Shown in pieces: positions 34,937 through 43,921 of a DNA stretch of 63,499 bases. The DNA is from Chitinophagales bacterium. Its GTDB lineage: Bacteria; Bacteroidota; Bacteroidia; Chitinophagales; UBA10324. The translations under genes were made by a program, and so were the position numbers. Position 1 is the stretch's first letter, and the number at the start of each line of letters is the position of its first letter. The notes beneath the pieces were generated by a model. It had not been told where the DNA came from. It made no database searches and saw nothing but the letters and a program-made list of their open reading frames with translations. The stretch is from contig JANWXQ010000039.1 in assembly GCA_025057275.1 (NCBI GenBank), forward strand, positions 1 through 63,499, in the 5' to 3' direction.

Positions 34937-37538
34937 CCAGGTCCTTGTACTTCATGATCTGATCCAGGGCATCGGGCACCACATCGCTGCAGATGACGAT
35001 AAACGATCCGGGCTTCGCCGTACGGAAAGCAAAGTCAATGGCTTCGGGTTCCTTTGGAATGACGGTTACCTTTTTTGCGGGGTCCACATTACGGATGCCT
35101 GTTGTAAGCAAATGGATCATTTCTTCTTCGGTGCGGCCACGCAAGTTGCGATCCTGACGGATAATGATTTCATCAAACGTTTGTGCCGCTACTTCGCCTA
35201 ATTCAATGGTATCTTCGTCCCGACGGTCGCCCACGCCGGCAATCACGCCTACTTTGGGAGCAGCGTCAACGGATTTCACAAACTGAGCCAGCGCGCGCAG
35301 GCCGGCAGCATTGTGGGCATAATCGCAAAGAACCTGGAAATTCTTGAAGCGAAACAGATTCATGCGGCCGGGTGTTGTGGCCGGTGAGGGGATGAAGGTT
35401 TGCAGAGCCAGGCGAATGTCTTCTATGTCAAAACCACGCAGATAGCCGGCCAACACGGCGGGCAGAATGTTGGCAATGTTGAACACCGCTTTCCCTCCGA
35501 AGGTGAGCGGAATGTTGGTAATACGTTCAACGCGGATTTTCCAATTGCCTTTCATGACGGTGATGTAGCCGTTTTCGGCAACGGCGGAAATGCCGCCCCG
35601 GCGGGCATTAGCCTGGATATGGATGTTGTGTTCATTCAGGGAAAAGAAGGCCACTTTGCAGGAAACGTTCTTGCGCATGTCATAAACGCGCTCATCTTCG
35701 GCGTTCAGAATAGCCCAGCCATGAGGCCAGACGCTTTCGGGCAGAACGCTTTTAACCTTGGCCAGTTGCTCCAGGGTATCAATGCCCATCAGGCCGAGGT
35801 GATCGGGTTGCACGTTGGTTACTATGGCAATGTCGCAATGATCGAAGCCCAGGCCGGCGCGCAGAATTCCGCCGCGTGCCGTTTCAAAAACGGCGAACTC
35901 TACCGTTGGATCTTTGAGGACGAACTGCGCCGAAACCGGCCCGGTGCAGTCTCCCCGCATCATGAGCTGATTGTTGATGTAGATGCCATCTGTGGTTGTA
36001 AAGCCTACCCGATAGCCCATTTGTTTGACGATGTGGGCCACCAGCCGCGTGGTGGTCGTTTTTCCGTTGGTACCGGTGATGGCAATGATGGGGATACGGG
36101 CCTGCGAACCCTGGGGAAACAGCATGTTCACAACCGGTTCGGCTACATTGCGGGGCAATCCCTCAGTAGGCGCCAGGTGCATGCGAAAGCCCGGAGCGGC
36201 GTTAACCTCCAACACGGCACCTCCGGCTTCACGTAACGGAATACTCAGATCCGGCGTAATCAGGTCAATGCCGCAGATATCCAGTCCGATGATGCGGGCA
36301 ATCCGTTCACACAGAAAAATGTTATCGGGATGCACCAGATCGGTAACGTCGGTGGCAGTACCTCCGGTAGAAATATTGGCTGTAGGCTTAAGAAACAACT
36401 CTTCACCTGCTGGTAGGATGCTGTCCAGGGTCAGGTTTTTTTCTTCAAGGATTTTGGTGGTGAACTCATCTACTTTGATGGCTGTGAGCACTTTCTCATG
36501 TCCATACCCACGACGGGGGTCGGCATTTACCTGATCAATAAGTTGCCGGATGGTTGAAGTGCCGTCGCCGATGACGGCAGCCGGCTTACGCCGGGCAGCG
36601 CAGATGAACTTGTAGTTGATGACCAATACACGATGGTCGTAGCCCTGAATGAAGCGTTCGGTGATTACAGAACGCGAATAACGGCGCGCTGCATGAAAAC
36701 CGCGCAGGAGTTTGTCCCAATCGTTTATGTCGGTGGTAGCGCCTTTGCCGTGATTGCCGTCAATAGGCTTGGTGACCAGCGGATAACCTATCTGCCGGAC
36801 GGCCTCCCGCAGGTCGTCTTCATCGTGGCAGACCATGCCGCGGGGCACCGGAATTTCGGCCTGCTCCAGCAGGTTTTTGGTTTCTTCTTTGTCGCAGGCG
36901 ATTTCCACTGCAATGTTGGAGGTGGTGGAAGCTACGGTAGCCTGAATGCGCCGCTGATTGATGCCGTAGCCCAGTTGAACCAGCGAGCGGCGGTTGAGCC
37001 GGATGTAAGGAATACCTCGGCTGACGGCTTCTTCAACTATACTGCCGGTGCTGGGGCCCAGGCGCTCTTCTTCCCGAATTTCCCGCAGGCGCTGTATGTC
37101 AGCAGTCAGATCATAGGGCCTTCCCTGAATCAGCTCCTCTGCAATGCGCACGCAGGCTTTGGCAGCGTAAATGCCGGCTTCGGCTTCCATGTAACTAAAC
37201 ACCACATGGTACACTCCTTTTTGTGAGGTTTCCCGCGTGCGGCCAAAACCGACGTCCATTCCGGCCAACGTCTGCAGTTCCAGTGCCATATGCTCGATGA
37301 CATGACCCATCCAGGTCCCTTGCTCTACGCGATACAGAAATCCGCCCGGCCGTCCTTCGGAACATTCGTGTTCGTACAAGCCGGGAAACAGCTGCACCAG
37401 GCGTTCGGCAAACCCCGGGATCAGGTTGGTGGGTTTTTGCTCGAGGTCCTCAAGGTCCAGCGTCATCCAGATGAGTTTGTGGCGGCGGATGCTCCAGTAA
37501 TTCGGCCCCTGCAGCACGCGGATATTAAGAATTTTCAT
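34920..37538 (-). CDS. cphA: Cyanophycin synthetase
   Basis: Builds cyanophycin, a polymer of aspartate with arginine side chains used as a nitrogen/carbon/energy store, using ATP, Asp and Arg in the cytoplasm. The 872-residue protein has the full architecture. The N domain starts MKILNIRVLQGPNYWS. The ATP-grasp domain (about residues 160-485) has TKPIDGNHGKGATTDI and LEVNAAPGFRMHLAP. The Mur-ligase-like domain (about 490-872) has the P-loop ITGTNGKTTTTRLVAHI and CDYAHNAAGLRAL. All three look intact. The cyanophycinase gene starts 181 bases away in the opposite direction, consistent with a synthesis/degradation pair. Confidence 0.97.
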   Translation of the reverse strand: MKILNIRVLQGPNYWSIRRHKLIWMTLDLEDLEQKPTNLIPGFAERLVQLFPGLYEHECSEGRPGGFLYRVEQGTWMGHVIEHMALELQTLAGMDVGFGRTRETSQKGVYHVVFSYMEAEAGIYAAKACVRIAEELIQGRPYDLTADIQRLREIREEERLGPSTGSIVEEAVSRGIPYIRLNRRSLVQLGYGINQRRIQATVASTTSNIAVEIACDKEETKNLLEQAEIPVPRGMVCHDEDDLREAVRQIGYPLVTKPIDGNHGKGATTDINDWDKLLRGFHAARRYSRSVITERFIQGYDHRVLVINYKFICAARRKPAAVIGDGTSTIRQLIDQVNADPRRGYGHEKVLTAIKVDEFTTKILEEKNLTLDSILPAGEELFLKPTANISTGGTATDVTDLVHPDNIFLCERIARIIGLDICGIDLITPDLSIPLREAGGAVLEVNAAPGFRMHLAPTEGLPRNVAEPVVNMLFPQGSQARIPIIAITGTNGKTTTTRLVAHIVKQMGYRVGFTTTDGIYINNQLMMRGDCTGPVSAQFVLKDPTVEFAVFETARGGILRAGLGFDHCDIAIVTNVQPDHLGLMGIDTLEQLAKVKSVLPESVWPHGWAILNAEDERVYDMRKNVSCKVAFFSLNEHNIHIQANARRGGISAVAENGYITVMKGNWKIRVERITNIPLTFGGKAVFNIANILPAVLAGYLRGFDIEDIRLALQTFIPSPATTPGRMNLFRFKNFQVLCDYAHNAAGLRALAQFVKSVDAAPKVGVIAGVGDRRDEDTIELGEVAAQTFDEIIIRQDRNLRGRTEEEMIHLLTTGIRNVDPAKKVTVIPKEPEAIDFAFRTAKPGSFIVICSDVVPDALDQIMKYKDLEAVAS

Positions 37539-37707
37539 GGTGTATTGCTTAAAGCGTATCGGTTTGGAAAACGGTTTTTATGTCGAGCTTTTTTGAGCAA
37601 GTTACACTGCAGATGACATTGTTGCCGTTGACCGGTCCGTAATTCAAAAGCCGTCCGGCCTGTGGATGGATTCGGGAGCAACAAAAGATAGAATTTTCTC
37701 ATGCCTG

Positions 37708-37715
37708 TAAATTTG
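37708..37715 (+). promoter_or_regulatory. -7 box of cphB, 4 bases before the ATG
   Basis: TAAATTTG matches TAnnTTTG and ends at 37715; the ATG is at 37720. If the element is centred near -7, transcription starts on the A of the start codon, giving a leaderless mRNA. No strong -33 TTG was found. Confidence 0.55.
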
Positions 37716-37719
37716 CCAC

Positions 37720-38595
37720 ATGATCAGACCGCAGGGAACGCTCATTGCCGTAGGCGGGGCGGAAGACAAAGGCACGGATCTGGAACTGGGCATCATCCAC
37801 AGAAACAATCTGAACTTTTTTGAGCTCGGTATCTTGAAGCGGGTCCTGCAGGAATCCGGAAGGCCTGATGCACACATTGAGGTGATCAGCACGGCTTCTG
37901 CCACTCCTCGCGAAGTTGGGCAAAACTACCTTTCGGCCTTCGGCCGGTTGGGTGCTACCAATGTAGGTCACATCCCAATCCGCGACCGGGAAGATGCCCA
38001 TGATCCGGAATTTGTCCGGCGTATTGAGCAGGCTGATGTTATCTGGTTTACCGGAGGCAATCAATACCGCCTGACCAGCACCTTTGGCGGAACCCAGTTT
38101 TTATCCATCCTTAAAAATCGCTATCAACACGAACACATCATTGTGGCAGGCACCAGTGCCGGCGCTATGGCCATGAGCAGCACCATGATCTATGAAGGCA
38201 ACAGCGGCAGAGCGCATCTCAAAGGTGAGGTAAAGTTTACCACTGGTCTGGGTTTTCACAGCTCAGTGATTTTTGATTCCCATTTCGACAAGCGTGGGCG
38301 GTTTGCCCGACTGGTTCAGGCCGTGGCCGCTAACCCTTCTTCATTGGGAATCGGTCTCGGTGAAGACACCGGCGTCATCATTACTGAAGGCCATCAATTG
38401 GAAGCCATAGGCTCGGGCATGGTCGTGATTGTGGATGGTCATCAGATCCGGCACAGCAACATTGCCGACATACCGGAAGGCAATCCGATATCGCTGGAGC
38501 ATCTGGTGGTGCATTTCCTTGCCTCCGGCGACCGCTTTGATCTGGAACAGCGGCGCTTTATTCCGAAAGCGGTTGAGGTGAAGGTGGAGGAGTAA
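37720..38595 (+). CDS. cphB: Cyanophycinase
   Basis: Serine peptidase of family S51 that cleaves cyanophycin to beta-Asp-Arg dipeptides. The 291-residue translation begins MIRPQGTLIAVGGAEDKG and has the nucleophile elbow AGTSAGAMAMSS with the catalytic Ser, ADVIWFTGGNQYRLTSTF and the GIGLGEDTGVI segment, all typical of cyanophycinase. There is no signal peptide, so it acts on intracellular polymer. It is transcribed divergently from cphA. Its 3' end overlaps the convergent queG gene by 38 bases. A dedicated isoaspartyl dipeptidase to finish degradation is not adjacent. Confidence 0.96.
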   Translation: MIRPQGTLIAVGGAEDKGTDLELGIIHRNNLNFFELGILKRVLQESGRPDAHIEVISTASATPREVGQNYLSAFGRLGATNVGHIPIRDREDAHDPEFVRRIEQADVIWFTGGNQYRLTSTFGGTQFLSILKNRYQHEHIIVAGTSAGAMAMSSTMIYEGNSGRAHLKGEVKFTTGLGFHSSVIFDSHFDKRGRFARLVQAVAANPSSLGIGLGEDTGVIITEGHQLEAIGSGMVVIVDGHQIRHSNIADIPEGNPISLEHLVVHFLASGDRFDLEQRRFIPKAVEVKVEE

Positions 38596-39586
38596 CCTTT
38601 TGTTTGGATGGGCGAAACAGGAACCGGGCGTTTCGTTTAAGTCCCTCGTAGCCTGCCCGGCGGAGGGGAGAGCCGGCAGCAACTTGTTCGTAAAGCTTCA
38701 GGTCCATGTGCAGCCAATCCTTTGGCTTCAGCGACTTCAGCAGGGGATTGGGTTCAAAAGCAGGTTCCTGATGCCGCCGCGAAAAACGGTTCCAGGGGCA
38801 TACGTCCTGGCAAACATCGCAGCCGAACAGCCAGCCATCTGTTTGTCCGGTAAAAGATTCAGGAATAGCTTCCTTCAGCTCAATGGTCAGATAGGAAATG
38901 CAGCGCCGGGCATCTACAGTGCGATGGGGAAGAATGGCCTGGGTGGGGCAGGCGTCAATACAGGCGCGGCATGTGCCGCAATGGTCGGTAGCGGGACTGT
39001 CAGCAGGCAGTTCCAGATCGGTAAGAATTTCGCAGACAAAGAAGAACGACCCCATGCGCTTGTTGAGCAGATTGGCATTTTTACCCACCCAGCCGACCCC
39101 ACTCCGCGCTGCCCAGCTTTTCTCCAATACGGGCCCCGAATCCACAAAAATCCGGGAGGCAATATCGCCGGTTTGGCTGCGCAAAAACGAAACCAGATTT
39201 TTAGCCTTTTTTCTTAATACTTTGTGGTAATCCTTACCAAAGGCATACTGCGAAATCTTCGGAGGCACTTTATTGAGCGGAGTGTCATTGTTGAAATAAT
39301 TGTGCAGCAGGCTGATCATGGTTTTGGCGCCGGGTAGCAGCTTGCGGCAATCAATACGCAGGTCAAAGTGCCGCTCCATGTACGCCATCTGGCCGTGCCT
39401 ACCTTCCCGCAGCCAGAGTTCCAGCCGACGGGCATCGTCGGCAAGCAGGCCGGCCCGGGCAATGCCACAGGCGGAAAAGCCCAGTTCTGCAGCCCGTTGT
39501 TTAAGGGCATCAGCCAATTTCCGGCGGTCCACAGCCTGTAAGTTATCGGTGAGTAAAAATGGAGCTTTTTTTCCTGCAGCATGCAA
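38558..39586 (-). CDS. queG: Epoxyqueuosine reductase
   Basis: Cobalamin- and Fe4S4-dependent enzyme that reduces epoxyqueuosine to queuosine in tRNA. Two ferredoxin-type clusters are evident: CGTCRACIDACP and CDVCQDVCPW. The preceding FVDSGPVLEKSWAARSGVGW and GWVGKNANLL are QueG-specific. The 342-residue length is normal; the start at 39586 (MHAAGKKAPF) adds a short tail and a downstream alternative start is possible. The last codons read PPPSPQPLSE. It overlaps the end of cphB by 38 bases. Confidence 0.95.
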   Translation of the reverse strand: MHAAGKKAPFLLTDNLQAVDRRKLADALKQRAAELGFSACGIARAGLLADDARRLELWLREGRHGQMAYMERHFDLRIDCRKLLPGAKTMISLLHNYFNNDTPLNKVPPKISQYAFGKDYHKVLRKKAKNLVSFLRSQTGDIASRIFVDSGPVLEKSWAARSGVGWVGKNANLLNKRMGSFFFVCEILTDLELPADSPATDHCGTCRACIDACPTQAILPHRTVDARRCISYLTIELKEAIPESFTGQTDGWLFGCDVCQDVCPWNRFSRRHQEPAFEPNPLLKSLKPKDWLHMDLKLYEQVAAGSPLRRAGYEGLKRNARFLFRPSKQKVTPPPSPQPLSE

Positions 39587-39622
39587 CGAAATTGACTACT
39601 TTACCGTCATCAATGCAATGGC

Positions 39623-40198
39623 ATGCGCCTCAATAAAACCTGGCAGGCTGCTGACGACGAACTGATCCGGGGTTGCTTGCGGGGTGAGGAACGGTGCTAC
39701 CGGCAGCTATACGAACGGACGGCACCGACCATGTTTGGCGTTTGCCTCCGATACGTTTCCGATTACCAGGAGGCGGAAGATGTGTTGCAGGAAGGGTACT
39801 TAAAGGTGTTTCGCAATCTGCATCAGTTTCGCGGCGAAGGATCGCTGCTGGGATGGATGCGCCGCATTTTCATCAATACGGCGCTGGCGGCCTTGCGGAA
39901 AAGGATGCACCTTCCCGACCAGGTGGATGCTGACGAACACCATGAGGAACTTCCTGTTTCCGACGTCTTGAGCCGCCTGGATGCGGCTGATCTGTTGCAA
40001 CTTATCCGGCGCCTGCCCGACGGCTACCGAACCGTGTTCAATCTGCATGCGATAGAAGGCTATTCGCATCAGGAAATCGCTGAGTTGCTCCACATCAGCA
40101 CGGGCACGTCCAAATCGCAACTGGCCAGGGCCCGCTATCAGCTTCAGAAAATGGTTTTGGACATGCACAAGCTACAGCCCTATGCCAAGGCACTTTAG
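39623..40198 (+). CDS. RNA polymerase sigma-70 factor, ECF type
   Basis: A 191-residue extracytoplasmic-function sigma factor. Region 2 is at residues ~25-95 (EAEDVLQEGYLKVFRNLHQF, then RGEGSLLGWMRRIFINTAL) and region 4 at ~125-180 (LPDGYRTVFNLHAIEGYSHQ, then EIAELLHISTGTSKSQLAR). No sigma 3 domain is present. It should redirect RNA polymerase to envelope or stress genes. Its end overlaps the start of the next gene by 17 bases, so the two are probably translated in a coupled way, and the product of that gene is a plausible controller. It is divergent from queG with 36 bases between starts. Confidence 0.94.
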   Translation: MRLNKTWQAADDELIRGCLRGEERCYRQLYERTAPTMFGVCLRYVSDYQEAEDVLQEGYLKVFRNLHQFRGEGSLLGWMRRIFINTALAALRKRMHLPDQVDADEHHEELPVSDVLSRLDAADLLQLIRRLPDGYRTVFNLHAIEGYSHQEIAELLHISTGTSKSQLARARYQLQKMVLDMHKLQPYAKAL

Positions 40199-41291
40199 CC
40201 ACCCATTGGACAAGCGCTTTCATGAGGCGCTTTACGGGCTGAAAGTCAAGCCCTCCCGGCAGTTGTGGCCTCAGATAGAGCAACGACTGTCGCAGAGGCA
40301 TTTAACCTTTCGGCGGACGTCATGGCTTGCCCTCGTGTTGCTGCTTGGGTTTCTGCCTGCAGAAAGGCAGGGTGATGTTCCTTCCCATCTCATGTTTTGG
40401 AAGCAGGCAGACGAAAAAATTGTCTTGCTGAAACCCGAACCGGAGCCAGGGGTCAGTGAGGGAAGCGATTTGCCTGAGGTGCGCTATAAGGTTGGCTCTG
40501 TTGAAGCTCAGCAGATGCCTGTACTGCAAGCCGACCAGCAAAAGGAAACAATCGCGCCGCTGACGAAAACCGTACTTCCATTGCCACAGCAAGAGCACCG
40601 GCAACCGGCTGCGGCCGCAGCCTTTGACTTTGGTGATGACGTTTGTCCCAAACGGTGGTTTGCTGGTCTTATGATTCAGTTGAACAACAACTGGTTGCTG
40701 GATCACCGGCTTATGGGTTCTTCTGGAATTCGCTATCAGCTCACGTTGGGAGCCAGTTACGGCGTGGTGTCGGGGATGGATCTGATCGGCAGGTGGGGGC
40801 TTCAGTACGGTCTGGTGCATACATTGGGCGCCGGGCAGCGCTACGAGAATCGTGAAGCCTACGGACGTTCCGTTGATATGGATTTCATCCAGAAGAAAAT
40901 CGCTCTGTCGTATGTGCATGTGCCGCTTTTAGTGCAGTACCATCAACGGCGTTATTCCAGCAGTTTGCAGCGGCCGTTGCGGATTAATTATTCCGCAGGC
41001 ATTCAGTATGGCCGGCTGATTCACTATTCCATTGATCAGGCAAAAGGCAGTATGGAGCAGAACATAGCCTTGCGGGTCAATGAACTATCGGCAGTAGCTG
41101 GTTTAGACTGGAACCTGATCAATGACGACGGTACGTTTTATACTATCGGTTTTCGCGCGACGCTGGGAACACCGGTGTTCAAGCCGCAGATGGAGCATTA
41201 CTATGAACTGCAGCGGGCGCGCAATGTGGCCTTAAGCCTGCATGCTGCAGTAAACTTGAGCCGCTGTGCGCCAAATCCTTTACGTCGTTAA
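40182..41291 (+). CDS. Membrane-anchored outer-membrane-barrel protein, possible sigma regulator
   Basis: A 369-residue protein without a cleavable N-terminal signal. Residues 1-45 are basic and soluble (LDKRFHEALYGLKVKPSRQLW), followed by one hydrophobic helix (SWLALVLLLGFLPA, about residues 46-60), a Pro/Gln/Glu-rich linker to ~150, and then a PorT-like outer-membrane barrel domain (KRWFAGLMIQLNNNWLLD ... LGASYGVVSG ... ALSYVHVPLLVQYHQ). Such proteins, coded directly after an ECF sigma factor, are common in Bacteroidota; the N-terminal part could act as an anti-sigma segment. No zinc-type anti-sigma motif is visible. The ATG overlaps the sigma gene, and the stop overlaps the convergent E1 gene by 4 bases. 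Confidence 0.85.
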   Translation: MPRHFSHPLDKRFHEALYGLKVKPSRQLWPQIEQRLSQRHLTFRRTSWLALVLLLGFLPAERQGDVPSHLMFWKQADEKIVLLKPEPEPGVSEGSDLPEVRYKVGSVEAQQMPVLQADQQKETIAPLTKTVLPLPQQEHRQPAAAAAFDFGDDVCPKRWFAGLMIQLNNNWLLDHRLMGSSGIRYQLTLGASYGVVSGMDLIGRWGLQYGLVHTLGAGQRYENREAYGRSVDMDFIQKKIALSYVHVPLLVQYHQRRYSSSLQRPLRINYSAGIQYGRLIHYSIDQAKGSMEQNIALRVNELSAVAGLDWNLINDDGTFYTIGFRATLGTPVFKPQMEHYYELQRARNVALSLHAAVNLSRCAPNPLRR

Positions 41292-43705
41292 TACCATTGC
41301 GGATACGTCTGCGGATCCGATTCGTGCATGAGCCGGTATATGGCCTGCACCACATCTTCCACCTGAGGCTTGCAGAAATAGTCGCCGTCGCTGGCATAAG
41401 CCGGTCGGTTGGCAGCAGCGGTAATGGTTACCGGTTCACTGTCTAACCACGGCCAGACATTCTGTTTTTCCATGATCTGTTGATAGATGAAGGCAGAGGC
41501 CCCTCCGGGAACATCTTCGTCCAGAATGACCAGCCGGTTGGTTTTTCGCAGCGACTGGCCAATGATGTGAGGCAGATCAAAAGGCAACAGCGTCTGCACA
41601 TCGATCAGTTCAACGGATATTCCCGCATGCTCCAACTGCTGAATGGCTTCAGTCGCTATGCGGACGCAGCTGCCATAGGTAACCAAGGTGACGTCTTCGC
41701 CGCTGACCAGAATTTCCGGAACACCCAACGGCACAGTAAACGTTCCGATATTATCCGGCAGTCGTTCTTTCAACCGGTATCCGTTCAGGCATTCAATAAC
41801 AATGGCTGAATCGTCACTTTGCAACAGGGCGTTGTAAAAGCCGGCAGCTTGTGTCATGTTTCGGGGCACCAGCACATACATGCCGCGAACGGCATGCAGC
41901 AACATACCGATGGGCGATCCGGCATGCCAGATTCCTTCCAGCCGATGGCCGCGGGTGCGGACAATCAGCGGGGCAATCTGTCCGCCGGCTGATCGGTAAT
42001 GCAAGGTAGCTGCATCGTCACTTAAGGTTTGCAGCGCGAACAGCAGATAATCCAGGTACTGGATTTCGGCTATGGGCCGAAGTCCGCGCATGGCCATTCC
42101 CAGCCCCTGACCTACAATAGTTTGCTCACGGATTCCGGTATCAAATACCCGTGCTTCACCGTGTTTCGCCTGCAGGCCGGCAAAACCCTGATTGACATCG
42201 CCGATCTTGCCTACATCTTCACCAAAGGCAAACAAGCGGGCATCCCGCTGCAAGGCCAGATCAAAGCAACGGTTAAGAATTTCATAGCCGTTGAGCATTG
42301 GGCTGTTTTCGGAAAATACCGGCTTTACTTCCTGGACCCGTAATACCGACCGGTGGCTTTGGCAATACAGGTGCGACGTGAACGTCTCACGGCATTCGGT
42401 TTCTATACTTTTTGTCCACTGCTGCAGTCGCGTCCGTGCTTCGGCCGGTTGGTGACGCAAGCGCAGCAGAGCCTGCTTGGCCCGGCTCAAAACATCGCGG
42501 CGCAGCAGGTCGGGTTGGGAGGGATTTACCTGAGCGAACTCCAGGATCTGATGGTCACCGGTCAATTGGGCAGCTTCCTGAAGCAACTGGGTAAACTGTC
42601 CCATCAGAATTCGGATGGGCGCATTGAATTCTTCCCATGCTGCCTGACGTTCGGCAGCGGCAAAGTCCCTGGCTTCCTGTTCCAGTGCCGACAGCTCTTC
42701 GTCGGTAGCCAAAGAATAATGCAGCATCCATTGCCGCATGCGGCTGATGCAATCGTATTCTTTTTCCCAGTGAAGCCTTTGTTCCGACTTATAACGTTCG
42801 TGTGACCCTGATGTGGAATGTCCCTGTGGTTGCGTCATTTCCTGAACATGAATCAGGGCAGGCTGATGGTGGCTACGGGCCTGTTCGGTTGCGCGCGCAA
42901 ACGTTTCTACCAATGCCGGATAATCCCAACCTTTAACGGTGTACAGATCCACGCCGGGCTTCTCACCGGTGCGAAAACCTTCGCACGCTTCCGAAATGCT
43001 TCCTTTCGTGGTCTGGTAGCTGATTGGAACGGAAATACCGTAACCATCATCCCAAACCACCACGATCAAAGGCACCTGCAGCACGCCGGCCGCATTGAGT
43101 GTTTCCCAAAAATTACCCTCTGATGTGGAGGCATCGCCAATGGTGGCAAACACCACCTCGTTACCGTTTTCCGAGAACAGGGAAGCCGGCAATTGACCGG
43201 CCAGTTCACGGTATTTACGCGAAGCCAGCGCCAGACCCAGCGCCCGGGGCATTTGGCTGGAGGTGGGGGAACTGTCGGCTGCTGCGTTGATCCGTTCCAG
43301 CTGACTCAACCAGTTCCCCTGTTCGTCCAGATAACGCGTGGCAAAATGGGCATTCATCTGACGGCCGCCACTCATGGGTTCGTACTTCAGGTCGGGATGG
43401 GCATAGAGTTGAGCAAAAAACTGGCGTACCGTGCAGATGCCTGTGGCAAAGGCAAAAGTCTGGTCACGATAATACCCGCTGCGCCAGTCGCCGGGCCGCG
43501 CAGCCCTGGCCATAGCCAGCTGGGCTACTTCCTTTCCATCACCGAAGATTCCGAACTTGGCTTTGCCGCGCAGCACTTCGCGCCGTCCGATCAGGCTGGC
43601 TTCCCGGCTCACGACGGCCAGCCGGTAGTCGCTGAGCACCTGTTGCCGGAAGTCTTCATAGGTCAGTGCCGACTCTCCAATAGCTTCTTTTGTTCCGGTT
43701 GCCAT
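41288..43705 (-). CDS. 2-oxoacid dehydrogenase E1, fused alpha and beta subunits
   Basis: ThDP-dependent E1 of a pyruvate or branched-chain 2-oxoacid dehydrogenase complex. The 805-residue chain joins alpha (about 1-470), with the ThDP motif GDASTSEGNFWETLNAAG and the phosphate-binding SYQTTKGSISEACEGF, to beta (about 480-805), with FAFGEDVGKIGDVNQGFAGL, DTGIREQTIVGQGLGMAMRG and LDEDVPGGASAFIYQQ. The start at 43705 (MATGTKEAIGESALTYED) is preferred because the longer frame adds 20 residues unlike the family. E2 and E3 are not adjacent. The substrate most likely is a branched-chain oxoacid, as commonly annotated for fused E1 proteins of Bacteroidota, but pyruvate cannot be ruled out. Confidence 0.92.
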   Translation of the reverse strand: MATGTKEAIGESALTYEDFRQQVLSDYRLAVVSREASLIGRREVLRGKAKFGIFGDGKEVAQLAMARAARPGDWRSGYYRDQTFAFATGICTVRQFFAQLYAHPDLKYEPMSGGRQMNAHFATRYLDEQGNWLSQLERINAAADSSPTSSQMPRALGLALASRKYRELAGQLPASLFSENGNEVVFATIGDASTSEGNFWETLNAAGVLQVPLIVVVWDDGYGISVPISYQTTKGSISEACEGFRTGEKPGVDLYTVKGWDYPALVETFARATEQARSHHQPALIHVQEMTQPQGHSTSGSHERYKSEQRLHWEKEYDCISRMRQWMLHYSLATDEELSALEQEARDFAAAERQAAWEEFNAPIRILMGQFTQLLQEAAQLTGDHQILEFAQVNPSQPDLLRRDVLSRAKQALLRLRHQPAEARTRLQQWTKSIETECRETFTSHLYCQSHRSVLRVQEVKPVFSENSPMLNGYEILNRCFDLALQRDARLFAFGEDVGKIGDVNQGFAGLQAKHGEARVFDTGIREQTIVGQGLGMAMRGLRPIAEIQYLDYLLFALQTLSDDAATLHYRSAGGQIAPLIVRTRGHRLEGIWHAGSPIGMLLHAVRGMYVLVPRNMTQAAGFYNALLQSDDSAIVIECLNGYRLKERLPDNIGTFTVPLGVPEILVSGEDVTLVTYGSCVRIATEAIQQLEHAGISVELIDVQTLLPFDLPHIIGQSLRKTNRLVILDEDVPGGASAFIYQQIMEKQNVWPWLDSEPVTITAAANRPAYASDGDYFCKPQVEDVVQAIYRLMHESDPQTYPQWY

Positions 43706-43872
43706 AAATCGCCGTGGAGCATTAGCAGGCAGCAAGATACAACGCATTTGGTTTGAGCACGGCAACAGCAGGATGCAGCATCTCAGCTCACGTCAATCCG
43801 TCGTTCCGTATGGCCTGCCAGGTAACAGCAAAGAAAAATTAATGCTAAAAAACATAAAAATCTGTTAAATGA

Positions 43873-43903
43873 TTTGTCGGGATTTTTGGCGGCAATAACT
43901 TTG
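43873..43903 (+). promoter_or_regulatory. Promoter of the DUF1573 gene (TTTG-N19-TAacTTTG)
   Basis: TTTG at 43873-43876, a 19-base spacer and TAACTTTG at 43896-43903 give a full match to the Bacteroidota -33/-7 consensus. The leader to the ATG at 43922 is about 15 bases, A-rich, without a Shine-Dalgarno sequence. Confidence 0.7.
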
Positions 43904-43921
43904 ACCAAAAGCAATCAGATC

